From assembly GCA_965178125.1 (NCBI GenBank), contig OZ237746.1, positions 434,001 to 498,000 on the forward strand: a DNA stretch of 64,000 nt, read 5' to 3'. The position numbers and the translations under genes were made by a program. Positions 20,666 to 32,500 of the stretch are shown here, in pieces (position 1 is the first letter of the stretch; each line of letters begins with the position of its first letter). Source of the stretch: Bilabrum cf. latius. Lineage: Eukaryota; Bigyra: Bicosoecida; Bigyra; Bicosoecida. Below the pieces are notes generated by a model, which worked only from the letters and a program-made list of their open reading frames with translations, was not told where the DNA came from and did no database searches.

Positions 20666-23600
20666 TCAATCGTGCCCTCCAGACACCTCAGCAATACCAT
20701 CGTCAACATCCATTGGATCTCCCCGCAATAGCTCCTGTGCCCGCCTGTATGCCTCCCCGATCTCACCCTGCGCTCTCTGGCTCGCGGCACTGCCTACAGA
20801 TCCTGTTGAATGTGGTGACCGACTGCCCCCACTGGTTTGCACAGGTCCGGTCGGCCTCTTCTAGATACCGCCTTCCGCCTGCCTGGACGCGATAGGGGAT
20901 GAGGTGAAAATGATGGCACGGTCTGGCCGAGGATCCGGCGATAATGCTCGTCCTGGTGACTTGGCTGATTGCTGGTCGCCTGGGTTGAAGCCATTGTCTC
21001 CTGATAGGCCCATTCTCTAAGCATGCCTGCTGCTTGCCTCTCGCTTCATGGTATCCTTGGCCCGAGGGGACGCGTGCTTCTCTATGGCCGCCATTGCCGC
21101 ACCTAAAGCGATCGAGCTGGCCGTCTGGTCGTTCCTGGACACCCCTGCAGCGAGACCAGCACCTGCCAGGCTGCTGCCTTTCGTGAGCCCCTCCATCGCG
21201 CTCTGCGGCAGCGCTGATGCAGCGGATCGCTCCATGGACTGCCGCGCGTGAAGATCCGCCTGCTCCCGCGCACCCCTCGTGTGGGAAGTGACCGGGCGGC
21301 TACTGGATGTTCCTGGCATACTGCTGCTGACGGGCGCAGCTCCAACTCGGTCATCCTGACCTGGGGCAGTTTCCAGCTCTGGCCCGGGGTGAGTTGGGAA
21401 TGCATGCAGCCTCTGACTACCTCCGACAGAGGCGCTTCCACTCGATGCCACAGATGTGCTGCCCAGCTGCCTCGACTAGGTCGCCGGTGGCGTGCCCTGA
21501 AACGCGGAAGAGAGGCCTTGCGTGGCCCCCCTGGATGGAGGCCTGCTGCGTGGCTTCTAATCATTGTTACTGCTGCCACCTCCTGGCGGCGCCAGCGGAG
21601 CATCACCTGGAGCAGACGCAACAGATGGCATGGGCATCACCAGCTGAGCATCGCGCAGTGAACTCCCAGTATTTGTTGGGTTGCTCGCGCCGGATGGAAG
21701 GCGACCGCCCGGCGACATGGATTGGGATCCTGCCCCACCACGCAGGATATGCTCGGTGCTATTCCGCAGAGCTTGTGCTGCGCTCCTCTCCAGGGCTTGG
21801 AGCTGCGCCCGGCCCAGCCCGCTGCCTGGAGTACCTGCCGAGAATCCTACGCCGGTTCCGGAGGATGATGGCGCGGCGCCGGCTCGGCTTCCGGGGGAGG
21901 GCTGCATGCCGGTCGGCGACCCGCCAAGGGAGGCCCTGGAGGGCAAGCCGCCCGTCCTGGACAGACCCAAGGCGTCCATCTCGTCCCCGCTCTGCGACCC
22001 AACGGAGCTCTGGTACGTGCGGGAGTACACGTCTCGGAACTGCGCGCGGAAGTCAATGGCTGCGTCGCTTTGCATGCCCATGTCCTGGTCATGACCCACA
22101 CGACTGCCGGCGATCGACCCCGCCTGAGGATCGCGGCTGGCGTATGCACCCGCGGTGGACGCACCATGCCAGTACGCAGCCCCTTCAGAGGCCCTGGACC
22201 CGCCGTACCCGGACACAGCAGGGCCCCGCGAGAAATTGCCGCGGGCACCGTACCCTTGTCTCAATCCAGCGCCTTCAAATCGAGGCGTTTCAGACACCTG
22301 CGGCTACCTGCTACTTGCCCTCATGTCGCTGTAGCTGACATGGTGCACAAGGGTGTGGCTCTTGTACTGAAAAATGGTGCTTGATGCAGCGCGGCTCGCG
22401 TCAATGGGGGCTGTCATAGATCCTCTCCGGTGACCCGCTGCTGCCTGACGGCGCGGGTCTTTCTTAGCACCTTCTGTGGTCGCGTCCCACCTAGGTGGAG
22501 ACGTCTCCTGGATGGTACGGTGGAGTGTCTCGCCGATGGCCGCGCGGGAGGCATCTCGGCTCGCGCTCGCCCTGCTCATCTGCTGCCTCAGCTGATGAAT
22601 CGACCCGTACGACGGTATCCTCCTGTCAGCGTAGGACGGTCTATCAGTGTTCATTCGCGGCGGAGATATGCCCAGCGCTTCAGTCAGGGCCGAGGAGCGG
22701 CCAGTTGCCGGAGAGCCCTTGAAGTCTGGCTGCTGCGAGTCGAAGCGGCCTGCAGCCCTGGACAGAGGACCCCCGACCAGCGCCGCGCCGGTTGCAACCT
22801 GCTCCTGGTATGACACGCTCCGGGCGGGAGAGGCCCCTGGAAACCTTCCCTGCATGGGCACCATCGGTTCCTCACCGCCCTTGGACTCGGTGTGCCTGCT
22901 CATGCCCCTGCTGTCCCGGTGGGGGTGTCCCCCTCCAGGCTCCTGCCTGTCTCGCTCTGCTTTGCGGAACGCCTCCTCCTTTGCCCTATCTCGCTCTGCC
23001 TCCACAGCGGCATACTACGACTTGTACGCCTTCTTCTCCTGCATTTCTCTCTGGCTCGCCTTGCTCTCCCGCAGCGGTTTCATCAGCTGAGCCCTCACAG
23101 CTGCTCGTTTGCTGGTGCTGGTGCCCGACTTCCCGCCTAGCTGCTCCCGCATGTGCGCCTCGGGGGCCGCAGACAACGGAAGGACAAGCTCCACCGGAAG
23201 CGGAGCCAGCCTGACCGGCCGCCTCGCCCTGCGGTGGCGGTGCGAGTCACGGCGCTTTCTCATGCTCGAGTCATCATCGGATGCGTACTTGGTCGCCTAT
23301 GCAGCAGCGTGGGCGTGCGGTTGCATATCCGGGCCTCCCATCCGATATGGGGACGGCACGGGCTTATTGGCATACGCCTTGGCACGCGTCGGGGCGGCAC
23401 GAGCGGCAACCCGACCGTCGTGTTGTGAGTCCAGCTTGAGGTTCATTCCGAACTGGAACGGCCCGAGGTGTGGTGCACTTGCCACGTGGCTGCCTCTTTG
23501 CTTGGCTGCCGACTCCTGCGCATGCAGGAAGTGACGCTCCATCGTCTTCTGCCGTCTCTGCCTTCGCTTCGTGGACCGATTCTTGAGCTGTCGCAGCCGC

Positions 23601-26600
23601 TTCAGCCTGTCGCTCGCTCGCCTGGAGGCATCAGCATGCCTGCCCTGCCTGCCAACCTGCGGTGCGTGAACCACGCCGCTACCCTGTGCCTCGGAATCAC
23701 CATCGCCGGCGGTGCGGCGGCTGCCCCAAGCCATCTGTTCAGGCGGAAGGGCAGCTCCTGGACTCGGCCTCGGCACGCTTGCATCCGTGCGGATCCCGGG
23801 GACGCTCGGCTGCTGCAGCTGCAGCAGGGTAGCTGCATCGAAGCCTCGGGCGGCTGCTGCAGCCCTCTCGTCCTCGTCTGGGTGCATGGGGGACGGTGAG
23901 AACCTGTCCGGCACTTTCGGCCCGTCGACTGCGTTGCGCACAGATGCAGCCGATGCCTTGCCGGAGGATTTGTGCCTCGGGTACTGAGGTAAGCGCCCTG
24001 GACCCGGGGACAGCGACACCTCCCTTGCCCTCTGCCTCTCCCTGCTTGCCAGCCTGCGGAGGTCCTCGGCGTCCTTCACCAGCTGTTTCTCAAACATGGG
24101 CGGCAGGGAACCTGCAGAGGACTGCTCGAGCCCACCACCGGAAGGTCCCCGGAGATGATCTTCTCCATCCGCGGTAAGGTCCGTCAGATCCTCATCGCCG
24201 TCCTCTGCCCTGCGGCTCTGCCTCTGGCCAGATTCGGTTAGGGTGACGTGGGGAGCGATCCTGGCGCTACGCTAGCAAGCCGATAGGTCTGCCGGGTCTT
24301 CCCCCATTGCGAATCGAACGTGCGAATCAGCCTTCGATGCGACAGACGTCCGCCCATCGCCGGTCAAAAACGATCCATCGGGGCTCTCAGGCACCTCGGT
24401 CGGCATGGCAGGCCCAACCTCGGGACTGTGGCTGCTGCTCGTATCATTAGACCTGTGCTATGAACGTCTACCGCTGGCTACGGATGGGGACCGCAGCGCC
24501 GATCTAGAGGGTGACACGAGCCTGTGTCGGGGCAGGGCGCGGTCACTGGGCGAGACCAGCCCGGGTGCGGCGAGGGCCGCCACGGCGTCACCCGGGGAGG
24601 GATGGGTGTCGACCCCAGGGGGGGGACGCTGGGCCTATGGCTCCCCTGATGCTTGATTCTCATTGCTGGCATGCGCCGTGCGTTGGTTGGAAGCATGGCC
24701 ACCACCTGGCAAATATGAGGATGGATCATTGCCAGGCACCGCTGCCTACTGCGCCGATCCTATCTGCTAGTTGCGGGCAGATCGCCGCTGCTCTGCCTGA
24801 TTTCTCTGCCTCTGCTGCTCTCTCTACGTTTTTGATCGCCTGGTCACCTCGATCCCCAGCTGTGGTGTGGCCTCACCGGATGCCGCTCCCGGCCGGTTCG
24901 GTGTCTGCAATCCTTGGGACAGCACGCCACCGCGAGCACTTCCCGTTCTGGTCTTGATGCGAACGGGCGATGGCGAAAATTCCTTGCGAGAGTGCCCACC
25001 TTGTGCGAGCGCGGGCCGATTCTCTACGCCACTTGTCAGAACAGGTGCGCTGGGGTCCATGGCAAACTCGAGCATGCGCTGCCTGTCTGGATCGAGCTGG
25101 GTCAGCGACTCGATCACAGCCCCTGCTCTCTGCGAGATCGTGCCCCGCAGCACCGCGTCGTTCGCAAGCCTCCGGGCTCCTTTCGCGATCCTAGATTTCT
25201 TCTTGGTGGTTCGCCCTCTAGCACGCCCCGTAGCCCCCTCGTGGCTCTTGGCGGCCAGGGCTGGCGCAGCTCGGAGGTGGGTGCTCCCACCGGGCCTGCT
25301 ACCACCCGCCTGTAGTTGCTGTCGTTTTCGCCTGGCATCCCGGGCGCGCCTTCGCTGCCGTTCGCGAAGCACGTTTAGCTGCTTTTCATCATATCCAAAC
25401 AAACGCACGCTCCCGTCAGTCATGCTCGCCGGCAGGGGCTGGGAGGGCGAGGCAGCTCGTGATGGAATCACGGAAGAAGCCACGGATGACGGTTGAGAGC
25501 TGGCCCTGGACGCGGTATGGTTGCCGCGCGGGGATGAAGATTTGCGGTCATCTTCGGGCAGGTGCAATCTGCTGCCATCTGGCTGCATGTTCGGTACATT
25601 TGCATCGTCCTACTGAAATTGCTTCAAGCTCCCGGGGGACTTGTTATCGCCCCTCACCTCCGCCAGCTTCATTTGTGACTTCTTTCGCTTCTTTCTGGCT
25701 CCAGGTGGCGCTTTCTTGGCAGTTCGTTTGCCCCTGGCTGCCTTACTTGAAGCTGGGGATTGCCCGGCACGCACCACCCGCCGAATGGGCGTCTGTTCTT
25801 GCTTTGATATGCCGGCCTGGCGGTCACCAGACGATGCGCCGGTTTTGGTGGCCGCGGCTGCATCAATGTGCTCGTGGATCGACTCCCTGGCCAGAGATGC
25901 AACGGGTACAGCGGCGAAGACATCGCGAGGAGGACCATCCGTTGCAACTGATGTGCCTGCTTCAGCGCCAGCCGGCACGATCGGCGGAAGCTCGGCGCTG
26001 CCTTTTGCAGCCTTGCTCGTCTACTTCTTCTTCCTTCCGGCACCACGACTTTTGGTAGAGCGACTGCCTGGTCTGCGACGGCCCCGGCTTCCCTGCGAGG
26101 AGCCGGGATCCAGCGCTGCGGGTGATCCAGCCGGTCTAGAGCGGGGCCTCGACCCGCCCCTGCTTCGCCCTCGCTTCCCTATCCGTGTGCTGCTCTGGCT
26201 CCGTGGTCGGGCGCTTCCCGAGGTGCCAGGTCTAGAGGGGCTGGCCAGGCCGCGCGCGAAAAGTTCAGACTCTGTGCGGCGAGCAGCAAGGGATGGATCC
26301 AGGAGTGAGTCGGCTGCCTGGGCCACTCGGTGGGGCGTGTCGCCTTGCATGGCGAAAGGGTTGAACGGCGGGTCGTCACCGCGCCCGATGGATCGCAGTC
26401 GGAGCGCTTCGCAATCTGCCTGCAGGACAGCAGTTGCCTGCGAGACTCGTTTCTGCTCTAGAACCGTGATGACCTTGCTGTTGCCAAGTGCAGTCAGCAC
26501 GGCTGCTTTCTGAAGTCCCAGGGCGGCCGCACCAGTTGGGTCTGCGAGGTCAATGGCCAGCCCACGACTACCACGGACAGAGTTGCCTGGAGCCTGAGGA

Positions 26601-28799
26601 GAACGTCCAACAAGGGCATTGGACTGTGGCAAGCTACCGGACGAGTACTTCCCGGGCGAGTTGCTTGGTGACCTTGGCAGACTCGCTGGCAAATCGAAGG
26701 GCCGGGATACCAGCGCCCTCGCTGCCTTGCGATCCGCGATCGTGGCCATCTCTGCTCTTGGGGGCAGCGCGCCGCGCGCGTCAAACGCCCTAAGTTCTGC
26801 GAGCAATGTCGACTGCACTTGTTCCCTAGCTGATGCCTCCGCAGCTGATCCTCCCGAAGTACCAGCAGGTGGACCTGCTCGGTCGTTCGAGGCCAGGTTG
26901 GTGGGTGTTAGCAGCGGGTTGCAGACCATGTGGAAGGCAGCGATTCCGAAAGCTTCGCACAGCAAGGCGCTTCCAGCCACCGGGTCGAGGTCATGCAGCA
27001 TGGACTCGACGTAGTCCCTGCCCTACCACATGAACGGGAGGTATGACGGCAACAGGGAAGGCCGGCCCTTCCATGGCCTCTCCGGATCATTCATTGAAAT
27101 CGACCCTTTGCCAGCTGCTGCGCCAACTGCAGCCCATGGTTTGAGCTTGTCCACCGTAGAGACTAACACAGCCCCAACGCTCCTATCCCCACTACCATCG
27201 CCTTGGGTTTCACTGCTGATGCTCTCAGCTTCCTTCCAACTGGCATGAAGTGCGCCGCCAGGCTCCATATCTGCCAGCACCGCCTCTTTGCACCTGCAAG
27301 CCACCCGCCAGGCTGCAATTGACTCGATCAGCCGCACACCAGACATTCTGAGATCATACGCAAGCTTGGAAGCCTGCTTTCGGGCAGTTCCAGCCAGTGG
27401 CACAGTGGGATCCCTGTCCCTGAGCCCGCGCACCATGCCCATCATGCCTCGTTTCTGCTCTTCCCTAGTCATGATCCGGTCAAGCACTGCGATTTCCAGC
27501 GCAGCGACGGCGTCCGTCTAGCTGCAAGATAGAAGAAAAATAGTAAGAGGCGAAGTATCTTGTTTGTGTGTGTGACGCGGTCGATTGGGGAGTAAGCAGG
27601 TTTGGCCGAAGGTAGGAGCCTCCGCATCAACCGCAACTGCGCTCTAGTACTCACCCGCCGAGACTGGTCATCAGATGAGACACGCTCGCCGCTGCATCGA
27701 TAGCAGAACTATCCACTGATGGTGCGGTGGATTCAACCTGCTTCTCCTCTGCATCTGCCCCTGCACCTGCCCCAGCATCGGCTGGCTGCTCGTGCTTCTC
27801 CTCTGCATCTGCCCCTGCACCTGCCCCAGCATCGGCTGGCTGCTCGTGCTTCTCCTCTGCATCACTTGCCCCTGCACTTGCCCCTGCATCGGCTGGCTGC
27901 TCGTGCTTCTCCTCTGCATCTGCCCCTGCCCCTGCATCGGCTGGCTGCTCGTGCTTCTCCTCTGCATCTGCCCCTGCACCTGCCCCTGCATCGGCTGGCT
28001 GCTCGTGCTTCTCCTCTGCATCACTTGCCCCTGCATCGGCTGACTGCTCGTGCTTCTCCTCTGCATCTGCCCCTGCCCCTGCCCCTGCATCGGCTGGCTG
28101 CTCGTGCTTCTCCTCTGCATCTGCCCCTGCACCTGCCCCAGCATCGGCTGGCTGCTCGTGCTTCTCCTCTGCATCACTTGCCCCTGCATCGGCTGGCTGC
28201 TCGTGCTTCTCCTCTGCATCTGCCCCTGTCCCTGCCCCAGCATCGGCTGGCTGCTCGTGCTTCTCCTCTGCATCACTTGCCCCTGCATCGGCTGGCTGCT
28301 CGTGCTTCTCCTCTGCATCTGCCCCTGTCCCTGCCCCTGCATCGGCTGGCTGCTCGTGCTTCTCCTCTGCATCACTTGCCCCTGCATCGGCTGGCTGCTC
28401 GTGCTTCTCCTCTGCATCTGCCCCTGTCCCTGCCCCTGCATCGGCTGGCTGCTCGTGCTTCTCCTCTGCATCTGCCCCTGCCCCTGCCCCAGCATCGGCT
28501 GGCTGCTCGTGCTTCTTGGCATCTTCCTCGGAGTCTGCAACGGCTGGCTTCGTCTCGGCCGGATCTGTTCGCAATATTTGGCTTGCGGCACTACTCTTAA
28601 TCTCATCATAACTCTTTTGAGACTCTGAATCACCTGTTTCAATTGCACGACCCTAATTACTGTCCGCCTGGGATTGACCAGACTCCTATGGACTACCTGT
28701 TCCGATTGTCGCAGCACGCAGTTGCTGCACTATATTGGAACTTTCAGCGACAGTACCTGTACTGGCTTGGTCTACACAAATTGGCTATGATCGTTCCAT
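20666..28799 (-). CDS. large acidic-repeat, low-complexity protein (2,666 aa)
   Basis: Exon 1 is 28799-27655 and exon 2 is 27521-20666, with a 133-bp intron (donor GGCGG|GTGAGT, acceptor TCTTGCAG). The phases join to ...MTSLGGQTDAVAALEIAV, and the summed length is exactly 2,667 codons, ending in TGA. About twenty in-frame TAG are crossed. Residues about 95-355 are 15 copies of a KHEQPADAGA-type repeat. The following ~200 residues look globular (GLRDRDPTVPLAGTARKQA, WRVACRCKEAV, HDLDPVAGSALLCEAFG). The rest is basic, Ser/Pro/Arg-rich and probably disordered or coiled coil (MEAERDRAKEEAFRKAERDR). I do not recognise the family; a cytoskeletal or scaffold role would be a guess. It diverges from the KMT2-like gene across about 780 bp. 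Confidence 0.75.
27745..28518 (-). repeat. tandem coding repeats, KHEQPADAG array
   Basis: Fifteen imperfect units alternate in length between about 45 and 54 bp, reading KHEQPADAGASDAEE or KHEQPADAGAGAGADAEE; one has KHEQSADAG. The alternation suggests units were duplicated as long-short pairs. All length differences are multiples of three, so frame is kept in exon 1 of the large gene. Confidence 0.95.
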
Positions 28800-29583
28800 G
28801 TTCGTGACAACGGCTAGGTGACTAGCCAGAGGGCCGCCTCTTCCTACGCCAGTGGCAAAGTATCCGACCTGAAACTGGTTTGATGAACGAAAACCCCCAG
28901 TACTAGATCAGAATATACAGGACTTGAAGACCATTTTCAAGAGATGTTGCAACAGGAAGCTCTGCATAGTCGTGCAAATATTTCGGACCAGAATAGCTCG
29001 TTACCCCAGTCCAACAAAAATCCGATATTCCAATTAGTTTGCATTAATTGTTTGCCCTCAACAAGCAATACCGCTCTATGTGAGACTGTGAAGCATCAAT
29101 GTCAATCATAGATCCATCTCGGACGAGCATCATGTGAAACTAGGGCATACCATTCATGTGCACCATGTTTTATCTGAACAGCTTCGGTTGTTGCCTTTCA
29201 TTTAGTCTTTCGCGGTAGATTAAGCTACAATACACCGATTTGGGCCGCCAATCTATTTCATGCAATACTAATCCTGAACTATGATCGCAGATTCTGATTT
29301 GGTGCAAAGGATGCAGTAGTGCGTCTCTTCGCCTCCTCCACAGCTCCTGTATGAAGCTGTTGGTCACAGAATTGACGTAAGGTATCACACTTGAACCGAA
29401 GTTTAGTATTAATGTATCCCCACAACAGAATTGGTTGCCCCTCTTATATTCCCACTGCTTCTGCAGTTTGCGCTTTGCGATCCTGAAGATGATGATTCAA
29501 ATCATGGATCGCCTGGTAGGAGTGCACCTCAATCTGGGCTGTAGCTTGCTGATGAGTTGCAGGACTGCTTAGTAACAGCCCAA
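28800..29583. other. divergent intergenic region before the KMT2-like gene
   Basis: A clearly A+T-richer stretch between two divergent large genes. No ORF is supported. The KMT2 frame is open from 29413, and TTCCCACTGCTTCTGCAG just before 29467 could be a splice acceptor, so an extra upstream exon for that gene is possible. Confidence 0.45.
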
Positions 29584-32500
29584 ATGCACAGTGAAGCTCT
29601 CCGCCGCCTTGAAAGCTCAGCTCCCCGCCGCAACCGTTCCGCGAAGCAGACGGACGCAGTTTGGGACTGGTCCTCTGGCAGGATTGTAGGCGTGCTACAG
29701 GGCCAGTGGGTCGTTCGAGTGCACGAGGAAGGGGAGGAATCCATTGCAAACGGTACAGGTGGTATGTCGGCCTCGCACTCGGTAGAGGAACCCGCCCTGC
29801 CGAGGGACCGACCTGAGGGCATGCTTGTTCTGCTTTCGCCGTAGAGGCACCTATGGGTTCTCTCCAGGTCGCTGGTGTGGGGCAGGGAACCGAACGTTCC
29901 TTGGCACCCGTGCTGTACCCTGGTATCTGCTCCTTGCAGATAGGTGAAAGGACGCAATCTGCCGCCTGCACGGCTTGATGTCCGTGGTGTTGCCTCCGCG
30001 CAAGATGCTACTGCACCTACTGCAGCCAGTGCTCCCTCGCCATAGGCAGCTGCTGGCGATAGGGGTACTGATCCATTGCGAGTATCAGCCAGCATTGGTA
30101 GATCATCACGAACCAGCTTTACCATGTTTAAGAGGCGTCTTAGTGTGCTGGAGCCAGCTCCAGTAGGCAGCGATGGCCAGCCCATCCGACCGGAGCCACA
30201 CGAATTGGTGCAGCCGGCCACTCGCAATTGGAGTAGGTCACGGGTAGAGCTCCGGTACCTCGTAACGGATGAAGTTGCTTTCGTTCCAGGCTCCAGTATC
30301 CGACCACTGACCCACACGCCGGCGGAGTGCACCAATCCGAGCGATCAGGTAAGGTACGCCCTGGATGTAGCACTGGCAGAGGCTGGTAGAATACGGAGGA
30401 CGAGGAGAAGGTGGCTCGGTAGCCTGCCACCAGCCTCACTGAAGGCGCCCAGTAGCGGAATGGCACACCTTCAAGCTTGGGATTACGCTGCGCGGGTGCA
30501 CGGAGGGGTGGAGCACTGTATTGGAGAGGGAATTCAAGCTCCATCTCACCCACCGAAGCCGAGCAGCAGTTCCTCTGAAACTACCCCAGCTATTGTTTCC
30601 GCTGCATCGTCGCCATCGACGACTGCTGCATAGACTGCACCCCCAAAGTCCTCTTTGCTAAGTCTGGCCAAGCCCACTTCGGCGCCTTTCTCGAGAGGGT
30701 CGGGGGCAGCATCTGGAGCATCGTCTGGGTCTGGGTCTGGGTCAGGGTCACCAGTTCGATAGTCAAGTGATTCGCCCAAACGAGGAGTGAAGCGACGGAG
30801 GAGCCAAGCTCTTGACAAGTCAACGGCTAAAGATGCGCTTGAATTCCCTCTGCCGCCGGCTTTTGGCGAATCTATGCAGCGGCGGACGGGCAGGTCTATG
30901 TGCGGGAGCTGGTGCTGGCTCGTGACTGACGGTGACTCGGGTGCTGGGCCTCTGTCACTGGAGCTGGCAGCGGTTCTACGCTTTCATGCCACCACCGGTC
31001 TGCACCTAGTCCGACTGCCAGGCGTATGCCTGACCCGCGTGGACGCGGACCGGAACACAGCGAACAATTCGGAGACTAACTGGAAGCTTGTGCTTGTGCG
31101 AAGAGCACCGAGGCATGGGATTCACGGCAGTGGTTCTCTGCAATAGCACAAGCAGGAGCTGGCATGGCTACCGCTGGCCTGCTTCGAGCCTAGACATTCA
31201 CAGGAAAGGTTGATCGCAAACGCACTGAGCTAGGCATGCTATGCATCTGTACTCGATCCCTGCGCTGAGGCAGTTGCCATATCGCTGTCCACGGTGCGGC
31301 TCCCGCGGCAGCTGCAGCCGGCGGAGAGCGTCGCATCCATAGTCTCTATGATTTCACTCCTTGGGCTAGGGGCACACACCGCTGGCCCGCTGTCACAGAG
31401 CAGGAGGTGGACGCCGTGGCTGCTGCCGTCCACTTGGAGACTGCCTACACCTGACCATCTGGCCCGTCTGAGATCGATTGTGAGTCCTGCTGTTTCTTAC
31501 GGTGGGTCGCGTAGCGATGATGTGCGTGATTTAGGGATCGGGGCTATTGTGGAGGTCGTGCTGGCTGGCTGCAATGGGAGTATGCAAATCATCAAGAACG
31601 AGTCAGGATCTAGCGCGTCGAATGTGGCGCCAGCAGACGATGCAACGGACAGTTCAATCCACAGCTGGCACACGGCCAGACAAGCAGCAGCAAAGTAGGC
31701 GTTGTCATCTGCCTGCCGAGCAGCCATGGACGGCTGGTGGCAGCCCCCTCCCGTGTCACAGGAGGAACACCAAAAGTCAGGCTCTGCGGGATTGAGCAGC
31801 CCGCAAGTCCCCCTTGCGCTACCCAAAGGCACCGCGCTTCCACGCATGCGTGTGGCAGTGGATGGGATCGGGAGCCTCTTTGGACCAGACATCCCCAGTA
31901 GTGCCTGCAACGTGAGTGGCGCTGTGCCTGCGTGGGCGGCAGGCGCAGCGCAAGACTCCTTCCATGCTGACGTTTTGCAGCGAATTGCGATCGCATACAG
32001 CGCCCCAGCTGCTGCGGCCACGCTGGTGGTGGAGGACCCTTGGTGGTACGTGCAGGCACCCGCCGATGAAATGTACAGCAGCGCCAAGGTGAAGGACAAG
32101 CGAGGGCTGGAAGAGCTGTATGGGGCGTATTCCGACACACCTGTGCCGGATCAGTTTCCCCTATACCATGCAGCGGATACCTCCAGCCACGCATCGACTG
32201 GGGCTGGTAGCAGAGCGAAAGCTAGGGGTAGATAGGACGATGTCCCGGCTTGGACAACTGCTGCTGCAGTCATCACCGAGCACGTCGCTTCAGAGGAATA
32301 GCAGCGCGTGCCAGCGCTGCCCCTTCGATGCGCCAGATGTTGCGTCTCTGTGTGGCCCGCAGTATTAGACGCGGGCGCAGAGGCGGTGTGGGTCAGCGAC
32401 ACCACAGACTGCCCTGGCGCGTCTCTGCAGCCTGTGTTTGTAGGGGCAGACTCCACCCCGCTACTTGCCAGGGAGAGGGAGGATGAGGAAACGGGTCGGA

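Noticed and set aside
27745-28628. Plus-strand and other-frame long ORFs over the KHEQ repeat
   Set aside because: They are shadows of a tandem repeat whose length is a multiple of three; only the minus frame connects through an intron to a long downstream exon.
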